A stretch of 12,608 nucleotides of DNA from an uncultured Sutterella sp. (lineage in GTDB: Bacteria > Pseudomonadota > Gammaproteobacteria > Burkholderiales > Burkholderiaceae_F). The stretch's first letter is position 1. Every line of letters begins with the position of its first letter. The stretch is from positions 1 through 12,608 of the forward strand of contig CAAECY010000093.1 in NCBI GenBank assembly GCA_900754475.1, in the 5' to 3' direction. The translations under genes were made by a program, and so were the position numbers. The notes under the pieces are model-generated. The model saw only the letters and a program-made list of their open reading frames with translations. It ran no database searches and was not told the DNA's origin. This document shows, in pieces, positions 1 to 6,258 of the stretch.

Positions 1-2
1 CG

Positions 3-959
3 GCGGCTGCGGCTGCGGCGGGCGGCTCGAGCACCTACACGCAGGCGCCCGTCGTCGGGTCGCGCCGCGTCAACGCCGACTTTACGGGTCCGAAGGCCAA
101 GGTCTTTTTCTCGAAGACGATCGACGCCGAACACCTCATCCGCCTCTACGGCCTCGTGAACGGCTCGATCTCGGGCAAGGTCGCCATCAAACTCCATACG
201 GGCGAGCAGCACGGGCCCAACATCCTGCCGCGCGACATGGTGAAGGCCTTCCAGGCGACGGTGCCTCAGAGCACGATCGTCGAAACGAACACCCTCTACG
301 TGGGCGACCGCGACACGACCGAAAAGCACTTGAAGACCCTCGAAGTGAACGGCTGGACCTTCTGCCCGGTCGACATCATGGACGCCGAAGGCACGGTGGA
401 TCTCCCCGTCAAGGGCGGCAAGCACTTCAAGGCGGTCTCGATGGGCGGTCACATCGTCAACTACGACTCGATGATCGTTCTGACGCACTTCAAGGGTCAC
501 GCCATGGGCGGCTTCGGCGGCTCGATGAAGAACATCGCCATCGGCTGCGCCGACGGCAGGATCGGGAAGGCCCAGGTGCACGGCATCTCCGACCCCAACA
601 CGCCCTGGACCGAATGGCCCACCAAGGAACTCCTGATGGAAAACATGGCCGAATCCGCCAAGGCGGTGGTCGACCACTTCGCGCCGCGCATCGTCTACAT
701 CAACGTGCTGCGCCGCATGTCGGTCGACTGCGACTGCGCCGGTACGTCGGCCGCGGAACCGACGATTCCCGACATCGGCATTCTCGCTTCGACCGACATT
801 CTCGCGATCGACCAGGCGAGCGTGGACTTGGTCTACAACCAGACCCACAACCACGACCTCGTCGAACGCATGGAATCGCGCCACGGTCTGCGGCAGCTCT
901 CCTACATGCGCGAACTCGGCATGGGTGCCGAAAACTACGAGCTCGTCGACATCGGCTGA
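3..959 (+). CDS. DUF362 domain-containing protein, 5' end missing
   Basis: The frame is open from the window edge to a TGA at 957-959, giving 318 visible residues. The true start lies outside, because the GTG at 156 falls inside conserved sequence. The first visible residues (AAAAAGGSSTYTQAP) resemble the end of an exported protein's signal or linker region. Recognisable DUF362 segments follow: a KVAIKLHTGE strand, the HFKGHAMGGFGG block (about 487-522), KNIAIGCADGR (about 529-561), a Cys-Asp-Cys pair (729-737), and the closing block PDIGILASTDILAIDQASVD. DUF362 proteins are poorly characterised. Their conserved cysteines suggest an iron-sulfur or metal site, and some members carry ferredoxin domains, though none is visible here. 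The gene converges on the Nudix gene and has its own terminator downstream. Family assignment is firm; function and export are inference. Confidence 0.85.
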   Translation, partial: AAAAAAGGSSTYTQAPVVGSRRVNADFTGPKAKVFFSKTIDAEHLIRLYGLVNGSISGKVAIKLHTGEQHGPNILPRDMVKAFQATVPQSTIVETNTLYVGDRDTTEKHLKTLEVNGWTFCPVDIMDAEGTVDLPVKGGKHFKAVSMGGHIVNYDSMIVLTHFKGHAMGGFGGSMKNIAIGCADGRIGKAQVHGISDPNTPWTEWPTKELLMENMAESAKAVVDHFAPRIVYINVLRRMSVDCDCAGTSAAEPTIPDIGILASTDILAIDQASVDLVYNQTHNHDLVERMESRHGLRQLSYMRELGMGAENYELVDIG

Positions 960-1030
960 TGCCAGCTGAGTTCGATTGAGCCTTGAAGCGAATCGGCCGA
1001 AGGTCCGAAGACGACCGTTTCGCTCTCCTC

Positions 1031-1080
1031 CTCGCAAGAACGCGCCCCGCTCGCAAGAACGCGCCCCGCTCGCAAGAACG
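1031..1080. repeat. 19-bp tandem repeat, about 2.6 copies
   Basis: The unit ctcgcaagaacgcgccccg occurs perfectly at 1031-1049 and 1050-1068. A third partial copy (ctcgcaagaacg) runs from 1069 to 1080. Each full copy carries the left arm of the adjacent terminator hairpin, so the duplication gives two equivalent left arms for one right arm. Confidence 0.9.
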
Positions 1081-1096
1081 GGGCGCGTTTCTTTAT
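1039..1096 (+). terminator. Intrinsic terminator downstream of the DUF362 gene
   Basis: The right arm cggggcgcgtt (1079-1089) is a perfect 11-bp complement of aacgcgccccg at 1058-1068, with a 10-nt loop. It is equally complementary to the upstream copy at 1039-1049, with a 29-nt loop. The stem is followed on the + strand by the T-rich stretch tttctttatt, so it should end the DUF362 transcript. It may also help stop the converging Nudix transcript, but the - strand side is not T-rich. Confidence 0.75.
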
Positions 1097-1131
1097 TCGG
1101 ATTCTTTGAGGATGCTTTTCCGAAAGCGTGC

Positions 1132-1659
1132 TCAGAGGGTCTTCGCAGCGTCGGCCGCCAGATGCGCCTTGAGCTTTTCCACCACCTCGACGTCCGCGGG
1201 GAGCCACTCGACGCGATCGAGCTCGTCGGGAGCGAGCCACCGGAGTGCTTCGTGCTCCTTCATTTCGATTTCTCCCGCTTCGATCGTGGAGAGGAAACAG
1301 TGCATCGTAAGGTGAAAGGTCGGGTAGTCGTATTCGACCGTCGTCAGAAGCACTTCGGGCTTGACGCGCACGGCGAGCTCCTCTTCGATCTCGCGCACGA
1401 GCGCGCGCTCGGGCGTTTCGCCGGGCTCCGTCTTGCCGCCCGGGAATTCCCAGCCGTCCTTGAATTCGCCGTAGCCGCGCTGCGCGGCGAGAATGCGCCC
1501 TTCGTGGTGAATGATGGCGGCGACGACTTCGATGCGCTTGCGGGGCGCGTCGGTCGCGGCACGAGGTTCGGTCGTCGTTCGGTTCGTTTCGGTCGTTTCG
1601 GTCGTTTCAGTCATTTCGTTCGTTGCTTTCGTTGCGTTCATTGCGTTCGTTGTTTTCAT
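1132..1659 (-). CDS. Nudix (deoxy)nucleoside triphosphate pyrophosphohydrolase, MutT/NudG-like
   Basis: 175 residues. Residues 42-170 form a complete Nudix fold of the type that hydrolyses (d)NTPs or oxidised nucleotides to the monophosphate and pyrophosphate. ILAAQRGYGEFKDGWEFPGG leads into the Nudix box at 75-97 (G75, E81, R89-E90, E93-E94). The usual Gly near the box end is Ala96, a tolerated variant. VEYDYPTFHLTMHCFL and EWLPADVEVV match the NudG-like subfamily, where CTP or modified dCTP/dGTP are typical substrates. Residues 4-30 are a Thr/Asn/Glu-rich three-residue repeat that is not part of the fold, so the real start could be later. The ATG at 1659 has only a weak upstream aaggg inside a hairpin. 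The gene lies 49 bp after the helicase stop, so co-transcription is likely. Housekeeping sanitising and a helicase-linked role are both possible. Confidence 0.9.
   Translation of the reverse strand: MKTTNAMNATKATNEMTETTETTETNRTTTEPRAATDAPRKRIEVVAAIIHHEGRILAAQRGYGEFKDGWEFPGGKTEPGETPERALVREIEEELAVRVKPEVLLTTVEYDYPTFHLTMHCFLSTIEAGEIEMKEHEALRWLAPDELDRVEWLPADVEVVEKLKAHLAADAAKTL
1579..1650 (-). repeat. 9-nt in-frame tandem repeat at the Nudix N-terminus
   Basis: Eight degenerate 9-nt units encode TNA, MNA, TKA, TNE, MTE, TTE, TTE and TNR (residues 4-27). Unit types include acgaacgca and acgaccgaa, the latter twice in a row. Because the unit is a multiple of three, copy-number change would lengthen or shorten the leader without breaking the frame. 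Two units begin with ATG, which gives alternative in-frame starts. Confidence 0.85.
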
Positions 1660-1661
1660 GG

Positions 1662-1698
1662 CCGTCGCGGTCCGCCCTTCGGGACGGAGCCGCGACGG
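1662..1698 (-). other. Intercistronic hairpin between helicase and Nudix genes
   Basis: ccgtcgcgg (1662-1670) is perfectly complementary to ccgcgacgg (1690-1698). The stem continues with tccg/cgga and ccc/ggg pairs, interrupted by single bulges. It fills most of the gap between the helicase stop (1709) and the Nudix ATG (1659) and ends two bases before that ATG. It has no T-run, so it is unlikely to be a terminator. An RNA-processing, stability or translation-control element is more plausible. Confidence 0.6.
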
Positions 1699-1708
1699 AA
1701 GTCAAAAA

Positions 1709-4700
1709 TCAGGCGGTGAGGTAGGCGTAGATGTCGCTTCGCACGGGCTCGGCCAAACGATAGTCGATTTCGAAGGCGGGATCGACGCCGTTTGCGCCCG
1801 GCACCTCGACGGGAATCGGTTCGCCCGCCGCGCGCACTTCGCCGAGGAAGTAGAAGGCCTTCGCCTCCTTTTCCTTCTTGTTGCGGCGCACGAAGAGGTA
1901 GATGCGGTTTTGGGCCTCGTCGGGGCCGCGCTTGAAGATGTGATCCGCGTCGGACGAGGTCGGGCGGCGGTTGCGTTTCGAGAGCGCCACGAAGCGCCGT
2001 TCGGAAAGGAACCGGTCCGCGTAGGCGATCGCGCCCTCCTCTTTTTCGTAGTTGACGAAGACGGGAAGCGTCTTCGTCGTGCGGTCGTAGAAGTACCCGC
2101 CGATATTCTGGGCGTTGACGTTGCGCTCCCAGTCAAGCAACCGACACACCTCTTCGTACGTGTACGTCTGGTAGAGCGAAAAGCGCGTCTCGCGGTAGGT
2201 GGCGCCGTAAAGGCGCGCCCAGCGAGCGAGAACGAAGTCGGCGAGGTCCGAAAGCTCCTCGACGAGGTCGGGGTTTTCGTCGAGCGTTGCTTCGAAGATC
2301 GTGCTCATGCGCCATTCGGCCCCCGTCCAGCGCGATTCGTCCTGAAGCGCGTCGTCCGCCTCGTTGCCGCCGTCTGAGACCGTGTGAGCGGTGTAACCGG
2401 CGGAAGAGTCGGAAGCACCGGAGGTGTTCTCGGGAACCTCGGGCTCAATGAAGACGCACGCGGGGAATTTGAGCGCGTCCTCGCGTCGGATGTGAAAGCC
2501 GTTCGTCATCTGACGGCGAATCGACGCGAGGTGGGCTTCCGTGACGGGAGGGGCGGCGGAGTGTTCCCGAGAACGCTCAAGCGACTCGAGCGCCGCCGTG
2601 AAGCGCGCCTTGAGGCCTTTCGAGCCCGACGACTTCCCCGCTTTTCGAGCCCGGTAGTCGGCAAGGAGCAGCTGCAAAAGGAGCGCTTCGCCCGCGCGCT
2701 CCCCGCGGCCGATCCGTCCCGACAAATAGTCGAGCATCGATTCGGCCGCATCGGTAAAGACCCGCCCGTAGTCGGGCTCGACCCGCTTCAGAAAGCCGTG
2801 GTAGGAGCCGCGAGCTTCGAAAAACTTTGTGGGATCGATCGAGCCGTGTGCCTCGTAGTCGACGAGCTTCGGGATGCGACCGAGCTTGCGCCGAATTGCG
2901 AGGTAGCTCTCTTTGAGAAGCTTCATCGTCTGCGTCTTCGCGTTGTCGATCGCCGCGTAGATCCGTTCCCGGGAAACGGGGTCGAAATGGATGCTCGACG
3001 CCCCGGGAATCAGGCGCGAGCCCGTCGCGACGTAGCGGCGCATGACTTCTTTCGAGTACGAGCGGTCGCCCGAGAGCGCGATCGGGATGAGGTAGTTGTT
3101 GTCGTAGTTGCCGATGAAGTCGACCACGACGACGTACTCCTTCCCGGGGGCCTTGCGCAGGCCGCGCCCGAGCTGCTGAATGAAGATGATGGGGCTTTGC
3201 GTCGGGCGCAAAAGGAGCACCTGGTTGACATCGGGAATGTCCACGCCCTCGTTGAAGATGTCGACCGTGAAGATGTAGTCGAGGGGCTCGCATTCGGAGC
3301 CGGAGCGTTCCCGCACGCCGTCCGCAACCGTTCCCGTGACGAGGGGTTCGGGCACCGTAAGGGGTTCGTGCACCGTAAGGGGTTCGTCCGCCGTGAGCCG
3401 TTCGATCGCCGCCTCTCGGGCGCTTTGCGAGTCAGCCCCCGAAAGGGCGAGCGTGCGCAGGCCCCGTCGGTTGAAAGCGTCGGAGAGCGCCCTTGCCTCG
3501 TCGTTCGTGCGGCAAAAGACGAGGCCCTTCACGCGCGAGCCGCTCCAGCCGTGGAAGGACGCTTCCCGAAGGATGTAGTCGACGCGTTCGTCGCACGCGA
3601 GGCGCGCAAAGTCCGCGAGTTCCCCCGCTTCGCCCGCATCCGTCAAAAATTCCCGAATGCCGAAATAGTGAAAAGGACAGAGAAGCTCCTCTTCGAGCGC
3701 CCCCTGTAGGCGCAGTTCATAGGCAATGTTGTGGTCGAACAACGCATAGATGTCTTCACCGTCGGGACGGTCGGGGCTTGCGGTCATCCCGAGCCAGAAG
3801 CGCGGCTCGAAGTAGCGCATGATCCTGAGGTAGCTTGCCGCTGCCGCGCGGTGCACTTCGTCGATCACGATGAGGTCGAAACTTTCGGGCGCGAAGTCCC
3901 GCACATCACGCACGTCGTCAAAGAGCGTCCCTTCGTTCTCTTCGCCCTCTTTGGTACGGCACGCCTTTTCCATCGTCTGCACGGTCGCAAAGACGATGCG
4001 CGCGTCGATCGCCTCCTCGCGCTCGGCGCGCGACACGGCCCCCGTGTAGAGCCCCGACGAGACGCCGCTTCCGAGCACCCGGCGGTAGCTTTCGCGCGCC
4101 TGGCGGGCGATTTGTTCGCGGTGCACGAGAAAAAGAACCCGAGGGGCGCGATGGTGCGGATTGTGCGGTTTGTGCGATGCGTCCGCTTCGAACTCTCCGA
4201 GAAGCGCCCGAACGGCAAAGGCGGAGGCGTACGTCTTCCCCGTACCCGTTGCGGAAATGAGGAGCGCGCGGCGTTCCCCGTCGCGCACGAGCTTCAGGAC
4301 GGACGCGACGAAATCGCGCTGCATGCGGTTGGGGCGCAACGCGGGGAAACGGGTGCGCGGACGGTTGACTGCAGCAACGACGGGCGTCGCAACGTCGGGT
4401 CCGCTGCCGTGTTCGGTACCGTGCTCGGGAACGGCGGAATCCTGCGCGGCAATTGCTGCGGGAACGGCCTCCGAACCCTCGACCGGACGCTCGGCCTGAA
4501 TCGCGGCGGAAGGCTCCGAGACGTGCTCCGGAGCACGCTCCGATGCGGGCACGGAGGTCCCGAAGAAAGGCTCATGCGAGGACTCGATCGGGCTCGCGTC
4601 CGCATCCGAGGCTCCTTCCGGAATCTCCGTCACCTCGGCCTCTTCCGCCACCTCGGTGAGGCGTCGCCGAACCTCGCGGGCCTTTTCCCAGGCCTCGCGG

Positions 4701-5347
4701 TAAGAAGGCAATTCGCTTCGGGCGGGGCGGCTTGCCGGGTGGTGCCAGAGCGCCTCGAATTCGGCGAGCATTTTCGCGGCGAACGCCCCCTTCGTGCGGG
4801 AGACAAGGCGCGCGTTCCATTCGCGGTTCGTGGTGAGAGCCGTCTGCGTGAGGTTCGAACTCCCGACAATCAGGCGGCAGCCCGTACCCGACTCGAACAT
4901 GTACCCCTTCGTGTGAAACCCGGCGCTCGAGCCGAACGTGCGGTAGAGGCGCACTTCAATGTTGGGAAATTCGGTGAGAACGTGCTCGATCGCACGGGGT
5001 TCCGAAAAAAGGAGGTAGTCGGTCGTGAGAATGCGACCGGGAACGTTTCGGTCCCGCAGCTCCCTCAGGGTTTCAAGGAGGGGCGTCAAGCCTCCCATCG
5101 TCACGAAGGCAACGCTCATCGCGAAGCGGTCGCAGGCGGCGAGCTCCTCTTCGAGAACGGAGACGACTTTCGTACCCGCCTTCGGGTCGTTCGAGAGGAA
5201 TTCCGCCCGAAGCCCCGGATCCGAATCGACTTCGCCGTCGACGAACGACGTGGCGAGCGCCCGAAGGAGCGTGTCGCTTTCGGACTCTCGGGAGTGATCG
5301 GTATCGGAAACGGAGGAAAAAGCGGCGGTTGGATCGAAGGGCGTCAT
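1709..5347 (-). CDS. PLD-nuclease / superfamily 2 helicase / DUF3427 protein
   Basis: 1212 residues. Residues 50-205 are a phospholipase-D-like nuclease domain with H145-x-K147, GSSN (162-165) and E176. An acidic Ser/Glu/Ala/Pro linker spans about 230-330. The helicase core follows: Walker A SATGTGKT (365-372), DEVH (496-499), GMTASP (520-525), IFTVDIFNEGVD (692-703) and QQLGRGLR (724-731). The rest, from about 810, matches DUF3427, broken by a low-complexity stretch at about 970-1003. Known relatives couple ATP-driven movement on DNA to a nuclease-like domain and are often listed as restriction- or defence-like. The substrate here is unknown. Insertions of 9- and 18-nt repeats lie at 392-400 and 655-672. 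The ATG at 5347 lacks a clear Shine-Dalgarno, but the frame closes at 5393 with no other ATG or GTG. The Nudix gene follows at 49 bp. Composition matches its neighbours, so no transfer is evident. Confidence 0.9.
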   Translation of the reverse strand: MTPFDPTAAFSSVSDTDHSRESESDTLLRALATSFVDGEVDSDPGLRAEFLSNDPKAGTKVVSVLEEELAACDRFAMSVAFVTMGGLTPLLETLRELRDRNVPGRILTTDYLLFSEPRAIEHVLTEFPNIEVRLYRTFGSSAGFHTKGYMFESGTGCRLIVGSSNLTQTALTTNREWNARLVSRTKGAFAAKMLAEFEALWHHPASRPARSELPSYREAWEKAREVRRRLTEVAEEAEVTEIPEGASDADASPIESSHEPFFGTSVPASERAPEHVSEPSAAIQAERPVEGSEAVPAAIAAQDSAVPEHGTEHGSGPDVATPVVAAVNRPRTRFPALRPNRMQRDFVASVLKLVRDGERRALLISATGTGKTYASAFAVRALLGEFEADASHKPHNPHHRAPRVLFLVHREQIARQARESYRRVLGSGVSSGLYTGAVSRAEREEAIDARIVFATVQTMEKACRTKEGEENEGTLFDDVRDVRDFAPESFDLIVIDEVHRAAAASYLRIMRYFEPRFWLGMTASPDRPDGEDIYALFDHNIAYELRLQGALEEELLCPFHYFGIREFLTDAGEAGELADFARLACDERVDYILREASFHGWSGSRVKGLVFCRTNDEARALSDAFNRRGLRTLALSGADSQSAREAAIERLTADEPLTVHEPLTVPEPLVTGTVADGVRERSGSECEPLDYIFTVDIFNEGVDIPDVNQVLLLRPTQSPIIFIQQLGRGLRKAPGKEYVVVVDFIGNYDNNYLIPIALSGDRSYSKEVMRRYVATGSRLIPGASSIHFDPVSRERIYAAIDNAKTQTMKLLKESYLAIRRKLGRIPKLVDYEAHGSIDPTKFFEARGSYHGFLKRVEPDYGRVFTDAAESMLDYLSGRIGRGERAGEALLLQLLLADYRARKAGKSSGSKGLKARFTAALESLERSREHSAAPPVTEAHLASIRRQMTNGFHIRREDALKFPACVFIEPEVPENTSGASDSSAGYTAHTVSDGGNEADDALQDESRWTGAEWRMSTIFEATLDENPDLVEELSDLADFVLARWARLYGATYRETRFSLYQTYTYEEVCRLLDWERNVNAQNIGGYFYDRTTKTLPVFVNYEKEEGAIAYADRFLSERRFVALSKRNRRPTSSDADHIFKRGPDEAQNRIYLFVRRNKKEKEAKAFYFLGEVRAAGEPIPVEVPGANGVDPAFEIDYRLAEPVRSDIYAYLTA
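3332..3385 (-). repeat. 18-nt in-frame tandem repeat inside the helicase
   Basis: Three six-residue units (EPLTVH, EPLTVP, EPLVTG; residues 655-672) come from an 18-nt DNA repeat. On the + strand caccgtaaggggttcg appears twice in near-perfect tandem. It sits between helicase motifs IV and V, where relatives as I recall them run almost directly into the conserved IFTVDIFNEG strand. It therefore looks like a surface-loop expansion of roughly 30 residues. Confidence 0.8.
4148..4174 (-). repeat. 9-nt His-x-Pro repeat inside the helicase
   Basis: Residues 392-400 read HKP-HNP-HHR. On the + strand the codons gtg-cgg-att/ttt recur with a 9-nt period. The repeat lies in a loop just after the Walker A helix and before the conserved strand PRVLFLVHREQ. 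It is a short insertion with no recognisable function. Confidence 0.65.
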
Positions 5348-5402
5348 CGGTCGGGGCGAGTGGATGCGGTTCGCCCGTCTCTCGGGCGAAAATCATCCGG
5401 GC

Positions 5403-5408
5403 AGCATA
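5403..5408 (-). promoter_or_regulatory. Possible -10 element for the helicase-Nudix pair
   Basis: The - strand reads TATGCT at this position, about 55 bases before the helicase ATG, in an intergenic region of 257 bp (5348-5604). No good -35 hexamer is seen at 16-18 bp, so the assignment is weak. The gap after nrdG makes a separate promoter reasonable. Confidence 0.3.
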
Positions 5409-5439
5409 CACGTTCCGAGCGTGCTTGGCGAGGGCCCTA

Positions 5440-5455
5440 CCGGACGGAAGTCCGG
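5440..5455. other. Small perfect hairpin in the nrdG-helicase gap
   Basis: ccggac (5440-5445) and gtccgg (5450-5455) form a 6-bp stem, with a ggaa loop on the + strand. It lies upstream of the possible helicase -10 element. Neither side carries a strong T-run, so it is not a convincing terminator. It could be a weak end signal for nrdG or a regulatory site. The rest of 5456-5604 shows no gene. Confidence 0.4.
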
Positions 5456-5604
5456 CTATATTCCTCGGACTACACGCTTTCCCCCTTCCCTCTTCGCAAC
5501 CCCGGAAGCCTTGAGAACGGAAATTCCCCAAGAAAATCCGGGACTTTCATGCGGCGAGCCCCGTCCCTCCCGACGCGGGATGCCGGGAGCTCGTCGTCGA
5601 GGCC

Positions 5605-6108
5605 TTATTCCCCGCAGGGGGCGTCCGTCGAGGCGGCTTCCTTTCGCACGTCCGCGAGCCGAATCACACGCTGGTTGGAGCTTCCGTACCAAGTGCCCTT
5701 TTCCTTCACCTTGAGGTGTTCGATGAAGGGGCCGTCAACGAGGACGTCCACGTACTCGAGAACGGGCGAATCGGCCACCTTCTCGTGCTTACGCCCCGTC
5801 CAGAGCCAGATCGACTTGGAGCTTCCGAACTTTTCGCGCACGGTCTTCACGATCCGAAGCACTTCGGCTTCGTTTCGGGGTTCGAGGGGGTCGCCGCCGA
5901 GAAGGCTCAGACCCTCGACGTAGGGCTCTTCAAGGGCTTTGACGAGCGTCGCAAGTGTTTCGTCGGTAAAGGGCTTCCCCGCATCGAAATCCCAGCTCTC
6001 CGGATTGAAGCACCCCTTGCAGTGCAGGGTGCAACCCGAACAAAAGAGCGAAACCCGAACGCCCGGGCCGTTGGCGGTGTCGCAGGTGCTGAGACCGATG
6101 TAGTGCAT
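5605..6108 (-). CDS. nrdG: Anaerobic ribonucleoside-triphosphate reductase activating protein
   Basis: 167 residues, normal for NrdG. This cytoplasmic radical-SAM activase uses a 4Fe-4S cluster and S-adenosylmethionine to create the glycyl radical on NrdD. The cluster motif C-x3-C-x2-C is C26, C30 and C33 (CTLHCKGC). The SAM-binding GGDP is at 71-74, and IWLWTGR follows at 100-106. The C-terminal NQRVIRL segment is also typical of the family. The ATG at 6108 is preceded by gaggt at suitable distance. nrdD lies upstream on the same strand, but 150 bp and a terminator intervene. nrdG probably depends on read-through plus a weak promoter of its own (TATGCT at 6140-6145). The helicase gene downstream is 257 bp away and need not belong to the same unit. 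Confidence 0.96.
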   Translation of the reverse strand: MHYIGLSTCDTANGPGVRVSLFCSGCTLHCKGCFNPESWDFDAGKPFTDETLATLVKALEEPYVEGLSLLGGDPLEPRNEAEVLRIVKTVREKFGSSKSIWLWTGRKHEKVADSPVLEYVDVLVDGPFIEHLKVKEKGTWYGSSNQRVIRLADVRKEAASTDAPCGE

Positions 6109-6139
6109 GACAAAGTACCTCGATGATTGGAGCGCCTAA

Positions 6140-6145
6140 AGCATA
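6140..6145 (-). promoter_or_regulatory. Possible -10 element for nrdG
   Basis: The - strand has TATGCT about 31 bases before the nrdG ATG, just past the terminator that follows nrdD. The same hexamer is found before the helicase. No convincing -35 is visible, so this remains a suggestion based on position and the -10 match. Confidence 0.35.
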
Positions 6146-6175
6146 CCCGATGGCGGGCTCGGGGAAAGAGTTCCG

Positions 6176-6216
6176 GAAAAAGTGAAAGGGCCGAGTCCTT
6201 CGAGGATCGGCCCTTC
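6176..6216 (-). terminator. Intrinsic terminator between nrdD and nrdG
   Basis: On the - strand aagggccga pairs perfectly with tcggccctt (+ strand arms 6207-6215 and 6186-6194). An inner tcct/agga pairing sits around a short cga loop. The stem is followed by cactttttcc. This is a well-formed rho-independent terminator placed after nrdD and before nrdG. Confidence 0.85.
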
Positions 6217-6226
6217 GCGCGCAGTC

Positions 6227-6250
6227 GGCACCGAGACGGATCCCGGTGCC
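6227..6250 (-). other. Second hairpin downstream of nrdD
   Basis: ggcaccg (6227-6233) and cggtgcc (6244-6250) form a perfect 7-bp stem with a 10-nt loop. It lies between the nrdD stop and the terminator. No T-run follows. It may protect the 3' end of the nrdD message after termination. Confidence 0.5.
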
Positions 6251-6258
6251 CGTGCGGA

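Noticed and set aside
156..158. GTG as the start of the DUF362 gene
   Set aside because: The frame is open to the window edge with DUF362-like sequence before it, so the gene begins outside the window.
3731..5923. 730-codon open frame on the + strand opposite the helicase
   Set aside because: It lies antisense to a well-supported gene with clear motifs. Its translation is rich in Arg/Gly/Val with no family resemblance. Long antisense frames are expected from strong G/C third-position bias.
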